Of a stretch of 64,000 nucleotides of DNA, positions 9,186-20,050 are shown in pieces. A model generated the notes under the pieces. That model was not told the DNA's origin. It saw nothing but the letters and a program-made list of their open reading frames with translations, and ran no database searches. The stretch's first letter is position 1, and each line of letters begins with the position of its first letter. The DNA is from Desulfomicrobium apsheronum. Lineage in GTDB: Bacteria > Desulfobacterota > Desulfovibrionia > Desulfovibrionales > Desulfomicrobiaceae. The translations under genes were made by a program, and so were the position numbers. The stretch spans positions 62,001 to 126,000 of the forward strand of contig NZ_FORX01000007.1 of the NCBI RefSeq assembly GCF_900114115.1. The letters run 5' to 3'.

Positions 9186-9897
9186 CTAGCGGCCCGTTTG
9201 CACGGGCCAGGGAGAGCACTCCCGCGCCGGTGCATAACCGGCCGCGAAGGCATCCCGCAAGGAGGAAAAATATACCCGGTTGGAGGCACCGACCTTGCGT
9301 CCCTGCCTGCAGGACAATGTATGAAAACGCTTGCTGCTCTTCGTGCCGACATAGCCGACCTTGGCGGCGGGGCCACTGAGAATCGCGGGCCAAAAACCCT
9401 TGCCCTGCTCCATGGCCGTTTTCTGGGCGGCAAGCAGGCGGCCGGCCAGCGCCCTGTCCTTGTCCGACGCGTGAGGATAGACGAAAGCCGCGCCTTCTTC
9501 AATCATGATCAGGTTGACCATCCGTCCGTCCGCAAGCCGCGCGATTCCGACCAATCGTCCATGACGATCCGTGCCGAGCTCCTTTTCTTCCAAATCGAGG
9601 AACTGGCCGGAAACCAGGGAAAAAAGCATCTCCCGGGACTGCCTGCCGTATTGCTGCCCGGACTTGCCCCCACGTGAAATCTCCGGCGCGTCGATGCCGC
9701 GCAGCCGCAGGCGCTCCCCTCCGTCCAGAATCACGGTGTCCCCGTCCAGAACCGCCTGAACCCCGACCCGCCACGTCTGGGCCGAAACGCCCTGCGCCGT
9801 AAACACCAGCGCCAGGGCGACGGCCAACACCTGAAACAGCGGCCCAAAAAAGAAGGCAACCCAGGAGGTTGCCTTGCGATTTGCGGTCACGTTCAGG

Positions 9898-9908
<11 letters not shown>
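9186..9908 (-). CDS. Secreted thermonuclease (SNase) domain protein with C-terminal Cys/His motif
   Basis: A 240-residue protein. Residues about 17-43 form an export signal or anchor ([25 protein letters not shown]). The staphylococcal-nuclease fold follows, with the Asp/Arg/Glu core [18 protein letters not shown] and later GRLVGIARL. The tail [15 protein letters not shown]...[10 protein letters not shown] resembles the Ada-type Cys/His module often attached to such nucleases. It probably degrades nucleic acid outside the cytoplasm. ATG 9908 lies inside the last codons of rpoD (11-base overlap, other frame), so expression may be coupled to rpoD. Confidence 0.85.
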
Positions 9909-11664
<1,756 letters not shown>

Positions 11665-11719
11665 CCGTTCCCCCCAAAGTTGATAAAAACTTTTCGTCCG
11701 CCGACGTGAAAATCCTTTC

Positions 11720-13423
11720 TCAGCACTGTGTCTTGGCCTGAATCAAGGCCAAGAGACGAAGCTCTTCCTGAAAATCACCGCTCTGACGGGCTTTGCGCAA
11801 CCCAAAGTTGAGACTCTCCAACTCTCGGCGCTGGCCCGTCTGACGCAAAAAATTCTGAACCTCGTCCCATTCGCTCCGGCCGTCATCAACCGTGACGTCG
11901 GTTCGCATCTGGCACTGAACATAAAACTGCTTCTCGCCCTGATCCATGCGGCTCAGGACTTCATGCGGGCTGACCCCGAAAATCTTGCTCCAGAAAATTT
12001 TGCCCCGCTCCGTGGCCAGAGCCTCGCCAAGCCCGAGCTCGTGCAGCTGTCCGTGATATTCGGGAAAACGCACGGCAAAGGCCAACAGATTCCTGTCCAG
12101 CTGGGAAGGCTTGCACTGCTCCAGACCTGCAGGGGCCGACGCGGCAACGCCCGTGCCTTTTTCATCCAGCGTGCGACGCAATTCGGTTTCCGAAAGTCCG
12201 AGTCCCGCTGCCAATTTGGGAAGGTAAAAGGACTTCCAGTCCAGCTTTCCAAGCCGCGACATGAAGCCAATGGCCCAGTTCAGCACTTCCTTGGGCGACT
12301 GGTTGGCGGACAGCTGTCGCAGACAGTAATCAAGACCGTCCGCCGCCTGGGCGGAAAGCTCCAGCAGGCTCTCCCGGCCGTTCTTCTGCAGCACGGAGTC
12401 CACGTCCTCGCCGTCCGGCAGGCACAGCACCCTGCATTTGAGGCCCTGCGAAAGGATCATCTCCGCGCTGCGCAAGGCTGCCTTGCGGCCCGCGTTGTCT
12501 CCGTCAAAAACAAGATCGACCTGACCGACCAAACCGGAAAGACGATGCACCTGCTCGGGAGTGAGTGCCGTGCCCAGCACCCCGCAGCTGTTTTCGAACC
12601 CGAACTGATGCAGACTGAGCACATCCACATACCCCTCGGTCAGCAGCACGCTCTTGGAGTGAGACATGGCGCGCCTGGCCTGATACAGGCCGTAGAGATG
12701 CTCACCCTTGGTGTAGATGGGCGTCTCGCTCGAATTAAGGTATTTCGGGCCGTCTCCGTCCACCAGGCTGCGGCCGCCAAAGGCCACGGTCTGGGCCGAC
12801 AGGTTCATGATCGGAAAAATAAGCCTCTCGCGGAACCGGTCGTAATAGGAGCCCTTGGCTGACTTGCTGACCAGCCCCGCCTTTTCGGCGAGGACCTCGG
12901 AAAAACCGCGCCCGCGCAAATGGTCGCGTAGCTCGTTCCATGCGGCCGGAGCCCAGCCAAGGCTGAATCGGTCCACGATTTCCGGGGCCAGTCCGCGCCC
13001 GCCGATATAGTCGCGCGCGGTTTTTCCCGGTCCGCGACCCAGCATCTCTTTGTAGAAGACCGCCGCAAGGGCATGCATATCCAAGCATTCGGAGCGGGAA
13101 ATTTCTCCCGGCGCCCTGTATTCGGGACGCTTCCGAACTTCCAGACCCGCCTCTCGCGCCAGCGCCTCGACGGCTTCGCCGAATTCCAGGCCATTTATGG
13201 CCCTGTAGAATTCAATGATATCGCCGGAAGCCTGGCATCCGAAACAATAATAAAAGCCCCCTTCCGGATTGACCGAAAAGGACGGCTTGGTTTCCTGATG
13301 GAACGGACATGGAGCGACCAGTCTGGTGCCGGAGGGCCTGAGCTCAACGTGTCTTCCGATCACGTCCTCGATGCGCAGGCGGGCCTTGATCTGGGCGATC
13401 AGTCCTTGGTCGAACGTGCTCAT
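11720..13423 (-). CDS. dnaG: DNA primase DnaG
   Basis: A 567-residue primase that lays RNA primers at replication forks. The N-terminal CHC2 zinc ribbon is intact (Cys39, His42, Cys60, Cys63). The TOPRIM catalytic centre follows: [15 protein letters not shown] holds the catalytic Glu, and [13 protein letters not shown] the Asp-x-Asp. The C-terminal helicase-interaction domain is short and divergent, as usual. It starts at ATG 13423, 19 bases after mutS2, in the same operon. Confidence 0.97.
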   Translation of the reverse strand: MSTFDQGLIAQIKARLRIEDVIGRHVELRPSGTRLVAPCPFHQETKPSFSVNPEGGFYYCFGCQASGDIIEFYRAINGLEFGEAVEALAREAGLEVRKRPEYRAPGEISRSECLDMHALAAVFYKEMLGRGPGKTARDYIGGRGLAPEIVDRFSLGWAPAAWNELRDHLRGRGFSEVLAEKAGLVSKSAKGSYYDRFRERLIFPIMNLSAQTVAFGGRSLVDGDGPKYLNSSETPIYTKGEHLYGLYQARRAMSHSKSVLLTEGYVDVLSLHQFGFENSCGVLGTALTPEQVHRLSGLVGQVDLVFDGDNAGRKAALRSAEMILSQGLKCRVLCLPDGEDVDSVLQKNGRESLLELSAQAADGLDYCLRQLSANQSPKEVLNWAIGFMSRLGKLDWKSFYLPKLAAGLGLSETELRRTLDEKGTGVAASAPAGLEQCKPSQLDRNLLAFAVRFPEYHGQLHELGLGEALATERGKIFWSKIFGVSPHEVLSRMDQGEKQFYVQCQMRTDVTVDDGRSEWDEVQNFLRQTGQRRELESLNFGLRKARQSGDFQEELRLLALIQAKTQC

Positions 13424-13442
13424 CCGGCTCCGATGAAAAAAA

Positions 13443-15740
13443 TTAATCCGCCAAGGCCACCTTGGTCACGCCGTCACCACCCTCATCCGCATTGCCCAGA
13501 CGAAAATCGCCAACGGCCCGGGATCGTTTCAGGTGCTCATGCACCACCCGACGCATGGCGCCCGTGCCCATCCCGTGTATGATCTCGACTTCGGTCCGTC
13601 CGGCGAGCAGGGCCTTGTCCAGAAAACGGGACAGCTCCGATTCGGCCTCGTCGGCTCTCATTCCCCGCAGGTCGAGGCGCAGGGGAGTCACCGGGGCGGG
13701 CGCGCTTCTGAGCACGACCTTTCCGCCATCGGATTTGTCCTTGGCCGAAATCCGCACATCAGACAGCCCTACCCAGAGCGAAACACCGCCAACATCAAGG
13801 CGCACACGCTCTTTCTTGCCGTCGATTTCCCGCACCAGACCCGTTTTGTTCCAGGGCAGATAAAGCAGGACCTGCCCTTGGGCAATGGCCTGGATGGAAA
13901 GTTTCTCGACAGTCTCGTCAGTTTGTGGCGTTTGAGCCACGCTGTCGCGCAGCCGGGCGACCTCTTTCATGGCTTCCTTGCGGCCGAGACGGCCTTCACG
14001 CCACTGGCGCATGATCTCCTGGGAAGCCTCGCGCAATTCCTTTTGCATGCGGCCTCTTTCCTGATCGAGTTTCTCCAGCTTGCGGGCAAACTTGAGTTCA
14101 AGCTCCCGGGTACGGACCCGGGCCTTGTCAAGTTCCTCTTCCTTGTCCGCCGCCAAACGATTGAGACGTTCGAAAATCTCTTCGGCGTCGCCCGCATCCA
14201 GGTACAAATAATCCTGGGCCCGCGCCAAAATGGACTCGGGCAGTCCCTGCTCCCGGGCCACATCGAGGGCACGGCTGGCGCCAACCTGATCGTAGCCGAG
14301 CTTGAAGAGCGGCTTTCTGGTGTCCGGAGAAAAAATGACCGAAGCGGCGCGGACCCCGTCCTTGGAAAGTCCGTAGGCCTTCAGCGCAGGAAAATGCGTA
14401 GCCGCCCCGACCCAGGCTCCGCGCTCAAGCAGTCCGTCAACCACGGCCTGAGCCAGGGCCGCGCCCTGACTGGGATCGGTGCCGACACCGAATTCATCCA
14501 GAATGACCAGGGTGCGCTCGTCGATCCTCGGCCAGACCTCGCTGAAATGACGGATCTGAGCCGTGAACGTGGACAGGCTCTGCTCGATGGACTGCTCATC
14601 GCCCATGGACACGACAAAATTGTTCCACAGCGGCAGCGTGCTGCCCTCGGCCGCGGTGACGGGCAGCCCGGCATGGGCCATGAGACCAAGCAACCCGAGG
14701 GTTTTGAGGCACACCGTCTTGCCGCCGGCGTTGCCGCCGGTGATGATGAGCACGCGCTGCCCCTCGTGCAACTCAAGATCCACGGGCACGACATTGTCCT
14801 GTCCGAAGACCAGGAGCGGGTGCCGTGCCTGGGCCAGAGCCAGCGGCGCGTCGGGCGCGATATCGACGACATGGCCATCGGTGTGGCGGGCAAAATGACA
14901 AATGGCCAGCAGCTGGTCAAAGCGTATCAGCTCGTCGAAGGTGCGCTCGATGGCAACCTGTTCCATACGGACAAGCTCACTTAAAAACCGCAGGACCTTC
15001 TGCTCTTCGGCGCGCTCCTCCTGCTTGTATTCCTGCAGGTCGTTGTTGAGTTCGACCAAAAAAAGCGGCTCGAAATAACAGGTCTCCCCTGTCTGGGAAT
15101 AGTCATGCACGATGCCCTTCAGCCGGCCCTTGAAATTGTTCTTGAGAGCCAGGACATAACGATCAGAGGAGATGGTCAGAAATTCATCCTGCAGAATGAA
15201 CTGCAGGTCCTTGTTCTGAAAGAAATCCTGCACCTTGCGGGTGCACATCTGGTGCACGCGGCGGATTTCCTGGCGCACGGAATAGAGCTCGGGCGAAGCT
15301 TCGTCCCGAATCGTTCCGTCAGGGGAGAGGCAGCGTGACAGGCCGGACCAGGTCTTTGGAGGCAAAGTCAGCCCAGCGGCCAGGGCGGCCAGGCCGGGAT
15401 AGCGATCCGCATTGGCGGCGCCGAGACGCTCCACAAGGGACGCGGCCACTTTAAGCATCTCCCAAAGTCCGATCAATCCGTCCACGTCGAGAAAGGCCAA
15501 GGGGTTCTTCAGATACGTGAAGACACCGGCCACGTCGGGAAAAGCCGCCAGACGCACATCCTTGGAGGCGCAGAAATGGATGGCCTCCCGCACCAGGGCC
15601 GAACGTTCGGCGATGCGCAAGGGATCGGTTTCGGGCAAAAGCGAAAGGCAGGCATCCCTGCCCGCCTCACTGACCGCGAAGTGCGAAAGATGCTGCAGGA
15701 CCTTTGGGTATTCCAGCAGCTGCAATGTTCTTGAATCCAT
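13443..15740 (-). CDS. mutS2: Endonuclease MutS2
   Basis: 765 residues. The MutS-like ATPase core carries the P-loop GGNAGGKT near residue 335 and Walker B LVILDEFGVGTDPSQG. A long coiled coil follows (residues about 500-600). The C-terminal Smr nuclease domain begins near residue 685 with LDLRGMRADEAE and contains IIHGMGTGAMRR. MutS2 acts on recombination intermediates and, in some bacteria, on collided ribosomes; it lacks the mismatch-recognition domain of MutS. MDSRTLQLLEYPKVL at 15740 is the family start. It sits between yqeY and dnaG. Confidence 0.96.
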   Translation of the reverse strand: MDSRTLQLLEYPKVLQHLSHFAVSEAGRDACLSLLPETDPLRIAERSALVREAIHFCASKDVRLAAFPDVAGVFTYLKNPLAFLDVDGLIGLWEMLKVAASLVERLGAANADRYPGLAALAAGLTLPPKTWSGLSRCLSPDGTIRDEASPELYSVRQEIRRVHQMCTRKVQDFFQNKDLQFILQDEFLTISSDRYVLALKNNFKGRLKGIVHDYSQTGETCYFEPLFLVELNNDLQEYKQEERAEEQKVLRFLSELVRMEQVAIERTFDELIRFDQLLAICHFARHTDGHVVDIAPDAPLALAQARHPLLVFGQDNVVPVDLELHEGQRVLIITGGNAGGKTVCLKTLGLLGLMAHAGLPVTAAEGSTLPLWNNFVVSMGDEQSIEQSLSTFTAQIRHFSEVWPRIDERTLVILDEFGVGTDPSQGAALAQAVVDGLLERGAWVGAATHFPALKAYGLSKDGVRAASVIFSPDTRKPLFKLGYDQVGASRALDVAREQGLPESILARAQDYLYLDAGDAEEIFERLNRLAADKEEELDKARVRTRELELKFARKLEKLDQERGRMQKELREASQEIMRQWREGRLGRKEAMKEVARLRDSVAQTPQTDETVEKLSIQAIAQGQVLLYLPWNKTGLVREIDGKKERVRLDVGGVSLWVGLSDVRISAKDKSDGGKVVLRSAPAPVTPLRLDLRGMRADEAESELSRFLDKALLAGRTEVEIIHGMGTGAMRRVVHEHLKRSRAVGDFRLGNADEGGDGVTKVALAD

Positions 15741-15744
15741 AGGA

Positions 15745-16191
15745 TTACGACGAAAGCTTGGCGCGCACCAGCGCGCTGAGTTCCTTTCCGTCGACACGGC
15801 CGGCATGTTCGCCCATGATGGCGTTCATGACCTTGCCCATGTCTTTCATACCGGAAGCACCGAGGGTTTGGATGGTCATGGCCACAGCTTCTTCCAACTC
15901 TTGGGAAGAAAGGGCCGTGGGGAGGTAGGCGCGCAGTATGAGGTGCTCGCGCTCCTCGATTTCAGCAAGATCGATCCGGCCCGCAGCCCGGAACTGGTCA
16001 ATGGATTCCTGGCGCTGCTTGACCTGCTTGGCCACGACATCCAGGATCTCGCTATCGGTCAATTCACGACGGAGATCGACCTGCTTGTTTTTGACGGCTG
16101 CCTTGAGCATTCTCAAGACAGCCACCTCGTCAGTCTTTTTGGCCTTGAAAGCGGTCAAATAGTCCTTTTCAAGGCGTTCAGAAAGACTCAT
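15745..16191 (-). CDS. yqeY: GatB/YqeY domain protein
   Basis: A 148-residue helical protein. It has the YqeY pattern: [19 protein letters not shown], then VLRMLKAAVKNKQVDLRREL, EREHLILRAYLPTALS and MKDMGKVMNAIMGEHAGRVDG. The domain resembles the tail of the amidotransferase subunit GatB; its role is unproven. The first base of its start is the last base of the rpsU gene, so the two are tightly coupled, and mutS2 starts 4 bases after its stop. Confidence 0.93.
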   Translation of the reverse strand: MSLSERLEKDYLTAFKAKKTDEVAVLRMLKAAVKNKQVDLRRELTDSEILDVVAKQVKQRQESIDQFRAAGRIDLAEIEEREHLILRAYLPTALSSQELEEAVAMTIQTLGASGMKDMGKVMNAIMGEHAGRVDGKELSALVRAKLSS

Positions 16192-16391
16192 TACATCACC
16201 TGCATTTTACGGATCTTCTTCAGCAGTCTTTTCTTGGCCGCAGCTTCCTTCTTCTTCTTCTGGATGCTGGGTTTTTCGAAATGCTGACGCTTTTTCAACT
16301 CGGAAAGGATACCGGCCTTCTCTACCTGCTTCTTGAACTTACGCAGGGAGTAGTCAAAAGTATCGCTGTCACCCATGTATACACCTGGCAA
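16191..16391 (-). CDS. rpsU: 30S ribosomal protein S21
   Basis: 66 residues, very basic, with the S21 pattern [26 protein letters not shown] and a Lys/Arg-rich tail. I place the start at the TTG at 16391 (reading [10 protein letters not shown]) because a strong GGGAGGTGAT ribosome binding site lies 8 bases upstream of it. The sequence PGVY is also how the S21 family begins in related bacteria. The later ATG (16376) would cut off that part, and the upstream ATG at 16427 would place the ribosome site inside the gene. First gene of the macromolecular-synthesis block. Confidence 0.93.
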   Translation of the reverse strand: MPGVYMGDSDTFDYSLRKFKKQVEKAGILSELKKRQHFEKPSIQKKKKEAAAKKRLLKKIRKMQVM

Positions 16392-16493
16392 ACGGATCAC
16401 CTCCCGTTCTCGATCTGGTCCTGCCACCTGTCGGCGATCAGGAAACTTCGTCTTTTATGCAAACCTTCAAGGCATGGCAAGAAAAAAAGGGAC

Positions 16494-16525
16494 AAAAAAA
16501 AGGGGCGCTCATGCAACCCCTTTTC
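16494..16525 (-). terminator. Terminator after the 57-residue membrane-protein gene
   Basis: On the minus strand AAAAGGGG pairs with CCCCTTTT around an 11-base loop, and the 3' arm runs into a T8 tract. It separates the HU/small-membrane-protein transcript from rpsU. Confidence 0.75.
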
Positions 16526-16545
16526 AAAGCATCATGAAAATCAGG

Positions 16546-16719
16546 CTAGGAAATCTTTTCCTTAACGGTCTCGGCCAGAGACTTCAGGATAACCACGCCG
16601 ACTCCGCTGCCTATGATGAAAAGCACAGCGTAGAGCACTCCGAAAAAAATGGCATGATCAGGCTGCCACCAGGGCAAATCCTGAGGCAGTGGGCTTTGAA
16701 CAGTTTCCCCATGCAGCAT
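16546..16719 (-). CDS. Small single-pass membrane protein (57 residues)
   Basis: Begins MLHGETVQSPLPQDLPWWQ, continues with one hydrophobic span of about 20 residues (IFFGVLYAVLFIIGSGVGVV), and ends in a basic/acidic tail LKSLAETVKEKIS. GGGGGACCT directly before ATG 16719 is a ribosome binding site, and a clear terminator follows. It lies 18 bases after the HU gene on the same strand, so it is probably co-transcribed with HU. The function is unknown; it could be a small subunit or stabiliser of a membrane complex, but nothing here proves that. Confidence 0.7.
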   Translation of the reverse strand: MLHGETVQSPLPQDLPWWQPDHAIFFGVLYAVLFIIGSGVGVVILKSLAETVKEKIS

Positions 16720-16737
16720 AGGTCCCCCTCGCGGTAA

Positions 16738-17010
16738 TTACTTGATTGCGTCTTTGAGTTCCTTGCCGGGCCGGAACTTGACAACCTTGCAAGCAGGAAT
16801 CTTCAGTTCTTCGCCAGTGCGGGGGTTACGTCCGGTGCGAGCCTGACGCTCTTCAACCACGAACGTTCCAAAGCCGGTGAGGGTCATCTTCTTTTCGGTC
16901 ACCAAGGTTTCCTGGACGGCCTTCAGAAATTCGGTCAGCGCGCGCTCGGCATTCGCCTTGGTCAATCCAGCCTTTTCCGCCATCTTTGCAACCAATTCAG
17001 CTTTCGTCAT
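16738..17010 (-). CDS. hup: DNA-binding protein HU
   Basis: A 90-residue nucleoid protein of the HU/IHF family. MTKAELVAKMAEKAGLTKANAE forms the helical body, and the DNA-bending arm signature is GFGTFVVEERQARTGRNPRTGE, followed by KVVKFRPGKELK. It binds and bends DNA non-specifically as a dimer. A good AAAGGAGGAAGAC precedes ATG 17010; the longer open frame upstream is not family-like. Confidence 0.97.
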   Translation of the reverse strand: MTKAELVAKMAEKAGLTKANAERALTEFLKAVQETLVTEKKMTLTGFGTFVVEERQARTGRNPRTGEELKIPACKVVKFRPGKELKDAIK

Positions 17011-17314
17011 CAGTCTTCCTCCTTTGCAGTAAATTACCAACGGGTGCGTGAAACTCTCCAGAAGTCTCATGGGCTCACAACCGTCAACACTTGGCACATT
17101 CAGCCTGATCTTGAAATTTTCCGGACACGGCTGCGACACTTCCTACTGGAAGGAAAGAAACATGTCCATAGGGCTTCAGCACTTAGCCCACCGCCCTTTC
17201 CGGCGCAAACGCTCAGTCGGCAGGCAAACAGAATTTCACTTGCAAAGTCAAGCTTATTTTCAAAAAACTCCGGCAAACCCTGCCCTGACGGGCGTTTTCG
17301 GCATCTAGCCCACC
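17011..17314. other. Intergenic region upstream of HU, no gene seen
   Basis: 304 bases between the HU start and the rsmA stop. It must hold the HU promoter and the end of the rsmA transcript. I saw a short GGGCT/AGCCC hairpin near 17178 and a GCCC-TGAC-GGGC hairpin near 17283, but no convincing terminator T-run, RNA gene or open frame with a ribosome site. Confidence 0.5.
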
Positions 17315-18103
17315 CTATTTTGAGGGGACAAGAACCCTGGCCAGGGAGCGCAGTGCATCCGGGCTCAATTCCTCGGGTCGAATTCGTCTGTCAACGCCCA
17401 GATCCGCGCACCACGCCTCGACCGCCCCGGACCAGTGGGCCTTGAGAATGGTGCCCAACTGCTTGCGACGCTGCTGAAACAGGATCTTCACCGTCCAGGA
17501 CAGTGCAGCGGCGTCATCCCAGGCCGGATCGGGCCGTGGCAAAAAGCGCACAATGGCCGAATCGACCTTGGGCTGCGGACGGAAAACATGGGGCGGGACC
17601 GTGAACACATATTCGCCACGCACGAAATTTCCGACCCATGCCGAGAGCGCCCCGTAGGTCCGGCTCCCTTCACTGGCCGTAAGCCGCAGGGCCACCTCCT
17701 TTTGAACCATGAAGAGCATGCTTCTAAAGGATCGGCACCGGCTGACCATTTCCCAGATCATGGGCGAGGCCACGTTGTAGGGCAGGTTGCCGATCAGGGA
17801 GAGGCCGGGCAGACGCCGCGTTCCTTCCCAGCAGAAATCCAGCCCGTCGGCATGCACCACGCCCACGCTGGGGAATTCCGATTTGATCCAGCTCACCAGT
17901 TCCGAGTCCTTTTCAAGAGCCATGACCGGGCCGTCATGCCCGGCCAGGATGCGGGTCAAGGCGCCTCTGCCCGGGCCGATCTCGAGCACCGGGTCTCCGG
18001 GCGCAAGCTCAAGGCTGGCGACAATGCGCCTGCAGATGTTGGGATCGGACAGAAAATTCTGCCCAAGGGAACGCTTGGGGGCGAAAAAGGACGATCTATC
18101 CAC
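17315..18103 (-). CDS. rsmA: 16S rRNA dimethyladenosine transferase RsmA (KsgA)
   Basis: A 262-residue SAM-dependent enzyme that dimethylates two adenines in helix 45 of 16S rRNA. Signature pieces are KRSLGQNFLSDPNICRRIV, motif I VLEIGPGRGALTRIL and the catalytic IGNLPYNVASPMI. The probable start is GTG 18103 (V-DRSSFFAPKRSLGQ), which overlaps the 3' end of the DUF2062 gene by 8 bases. No ATG gives a family-like N-terminus, and the ribosome binding site is weak, so it likely depends on coupling to the upstream gene. Confidence 0.93.
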   Translation of the reverse strand: MDRSSFFAPKRSLGQNFLSDPNICRRIVASLELAPGDPVLEIGPGRGALTRILAGHDGPVMALEKDSELVSWIKSEFPSVGVVHADGLDFCWEGTRRLPGLSLIGNLPYNVASPMIWEMVSRCRSFRSMLFMVQKEVALRLTASEGSRTYGALSAWVGNFVRGEYVFTVPPHVFRPQPKVDSAIVRFLPRPDPAWDDAAALSWTVKILFQQRRKQLGTILKAHWSGAVEAWCADLGVDRRIRPEELSPDALRSLARVLVPSK

Positions 18104-18605
18104 GGCGAGGCATCCGGCGCTGCCGTTCGAGCCGGCGTTTGGCACGGCGGTCATGATAGATGAGCACGGCGCGAAGCGTGATGAAGTACGTGACAACGGC
18201 CAGCGGAATGCCGGCGATGAATCCGCCGAGGGTGGTGATGAGCAGCCACTTCCAGCTGCGCTGCAAAAGATCCAGGAGCGGGAGGTTCAGGAATTCGTGG
18301 ATGCTCAGATGCGCAACTTCCACAGGAACGAAAACCTTGCCCAGCATGTACAGCAGGGGAAAAATCAGGGCCCAGTTGAAGGGATTGCTCCACCAGGTGC
18401 CAAGAGCCGCGGCGATTACATTGCCGCGCAGGACAAAGGCCAGGGCCACGGCTATGGCCATCTGCAGGGACAAGAACGGCAACGCGCCGGCGAACACGCC
18501 CAATGCCAGCCCCAGCGCGATGGACTCGGCAGGGGCCTTGATGCGCACGACGCGCAGGTAAGTGTAGCGGCTCAGGCGAGCGATCTTGACCCAGATTTTT
18601 TCCAT
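18096..18605 (-). CDS. DUF2062 family membrane protein
   Basis: 169 residues with the DUF2062 pattern IALGLALGVFAGALPF near residue 30, TWWSNPFNWA, and about three hydrophobic segments, ending in a strongly basic tail (RRAKRRLERQRRMPRRG). It is an inner-membrane protein of unknown function. It starts at ATG 18605 just downstream of a hairpin plus T7 (18615-18648), and its stop overlaps rsmA. The hairpin suggests its expression, and that of rsmA, may be attenuated. Confidence 0.85.
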   Translation of the reverse strand: MEKIWVKIARLSRYTYLRVVRIKAPAESIALGLALGVFAGALPFLSLQMAIAVALAFVLRGNVIAAALGTWWSNPFNWALIFPLLYMLGKVFVPVEVAHLSIHEFLNLPLLDLLQRSWKWLLITTLGGFIAGIPLAVVTYFITLRAVLIYHDRRAKRRLERQRRMPRRG

Positions 18606-18612
18606 GAATCCA

Positions 18613-18650
18613 CATAAAAAAAGGCAGTTGGAACATCCAACCTGCCTTGG
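18613..18650 (-). terminator. Terminator-like hairpin directly before the DUF2062 start codon
   Basis: On the minus strand AAGGCAG-(G)-TTGG pairs with CCAA-CTGCCTT around a short loop, followed by T7. The T-run ends about 10 bases before the start codon. It could end the ferritin transcript, or act as an attenuator in the leader of the DUF2062-rsmA unit. Confidence 0.6.
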
Positions 18651-18679
18651 TTTTCGGCGTATGCAAATATCCTTCGTCG

Positions 18680-18715
18680 CCGATGTATTGCCCTGCCGTG
18701 CGGATTGTCAATTCA
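18680..18715 (-). promoter_or_regulatory. Possible promoter for DUF2062-rsmA with overlapping palindrome
   Basis: TTGACA is present on the minus strand, with AATACAT about 16-17 bases downstream as a poor -10. The TTGACA lies in the loop and arm of a perfect inverted repeat (TGCGGATTG at 18699-18707 with CAATCCGCA at 18719-18727). The arrangement would let a palindrome-binding regulator block the promoter; this is inference. Confidence 0.35.
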
Positions 18716-18751
18716 TTTCAATCCGCACCGCGCCAGACTCCGGCGAGTCTG

Positions 18752-18786
18752 CAAAAGAAGAGGGGCAGGACGAACCGCCTGCCCCG
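18752..18786 (-). terminator. Terminator of the tpx-ferritin transcript
   Basis: Directly after the ferritin stop, GGGGCAGG and CCTGCCCC pair around an 8-base loop, and TCTTCTTTT follows on the minus strand. Confidence 0.7.
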
Positions 18787-18790
18787 AACA

Positions 18791-19297
18791 TCAAGCCACC
18801 GGAGGAGTGAACACTCGCGTGGCCATATCCCTGTCCATCATGAACAGCCCACCGCCGTCGGTTCCGAGAAGGCGCAGCTTCTGCACGACCTCGTTCACGC
18901 TGTCCTCTTCCTCGACCTGCTCTTCCACGAACCAGCCCAGAAAATTGGCCGTGGCGTGGTCCTTTTCCTCGATGGCCAGGTTCATCAGGTCGTTGATGCG
19001 GCTCGTGATGTAGGCCTCGTGGTGGCGTGCGGCTTCCATGGCCGCCAGGGGGCTCTCCCACTCGAACTGGGGCTTCTCGATGGCTTCCAGGGTGACCCGG
19101 CCGCCACGTTCGCTCAGATAGTTGAAGAACTTCATGGCGTGGAAGGTCTCCTCCTGATTCTGAACTGTCATCCAATTGGCGAAGCCATTCAGATTCCTGT
19201 CCTTGAAATAGGCCACCATGGCCAGGTAGAGATAGGCGGAAAACATTTCCGCGTTGATCTGATCATTGATCGCTTTTTCCATATTGGCACTGATCAT
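18791..19297 (-). CDS. ftn: Bacterial non-haem ferritin
   Basis: A 168-residue four-helix iron-storage protein. The ferroxidase ligands are visible: Glu in NAEMFSAYLYLAM (residue about 17), and Glu-Glu-x-x-His in QNQEETFHAMKFF. Further acidic residues are in EEQVEEEDSVNEV. It stores iron as a mineral and removes Fe(II) that would feed Fenton chemistry. It starts 29 bases after tpx on the same strand, pairing iron storage with peroxide removal. Confidence 0.95.
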   Translation of the reverse strand: MISANMEKAINDQINAEMFSAYLYLAMVAYFKDRNLNGFANWMTVQNQEETFHAMKFFNYLSERGGRVTLEAIEKPQFEWESPLAAMEAARHHEAYITSRINDLMNLAIEEKDHATANFLGWFVEEQVEEEDSVNEVVQKLRLLGTDGGGLFMMDRDMATRVFTPPVA

Positions 19298-19326
19298 CGG
19301 GAACTCTCCTTGAAAACAGTTTGAAA

Positions 19327-19839
19327 TTAGATCAGCTTCTTGACCGCTTCAAGCACCGCCGCATAGTCCGGCTCGGAGGTCAGCTCAGGCACTACCTGCA
19401 CGTAGGCCACCTTGCCGTTCGCATCGACCACGAAGATTGCCCGGGCCAAAAGACGCAAGCCGTCGATGAGCACGCCGTACGCCTGGCCAAAGGACGCGGT
19501 CTGATAGTCGGAAACAGTCTGCACGTTCGTAACGCCCGCGCTACCGCACCAGCGTTTCTGGGCAAAGGGCAGGTCCATGCTCACGGTCAGGATCTTGACC
19601 TTGTCACCCAGGTTTTGGGCTTCCTGATTGAAACGACGCGTCTCCATGTCGCAGACCGGAGTGTCCAGCGAGGGCACTGCGGAAATCACCACTACCTTGC
19701 CCTTGAAATCGGCAAGGGACACCGGACCAAGATCATTGTCGACCACGGTGAAATCGGGAGCGTCCATGCCGGGAGTGATCTCCGGGCCGAGCAGGGTCAG
19801 GGGATTCGTCTTCATTGTCACTACGTTATCTCTTTTCAT
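19327..19839 (-). CDS. tpx: Thiol peroxidase Tpx (peroxiredoxin)
   Basis: A 170-residue two-cysteine peroxiredoxin that reduces peroxides with thioredoxin. The peroxidatic Cys63 is in VPSLDTPVCDMETRRFN and the resolving Cys98 in KRWCGSAG, the Tpx arrangement. Two in-frame ATGs exist; MKRDNVVTMKTN at 19839 is favoured because GGAG lies six bases upstream, whereas the ATG at 19851 would contain that site. Promoter for the tpx-ferritin pair must lie between here and the divergent gene at 20051. Confidence 0.95.
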   Translation of the reverse strand: MKRDNVVTMKTNPLTLLGPEITPGMDAPDFTVVDNDLGPVSLADFKGKVVVISAVPSLDTPVCDMETRRFNQEAQNLGDKVKILTVSMDLPFAQKRWCGSAGVTNVQTVSDYQTASFGQAYGVLIDGLRLLARAIFVVDANGKVAYVQVVPELTSEPDYAAVLEAVKKLI

Positions 19840-20050
19840 CGTGAACTCCATTGTTTGAGGCCTCGGTACCGCAGCACGCCACGGCAAAACCGATCCGGCC
19901 GGTTTATCTGTAGCAGTTTGCAATCTAATGTTTGCATCCATTCGCGCAAGGGGGAAGAGTGCATTTTCGATCCGGAAGATGTCTTTTTGCCTTAAACCGC
20001 TCGGCCCCGTCCTCTGGCCAACCGACCCGGCCCCTGCTACACCGCCTCCC

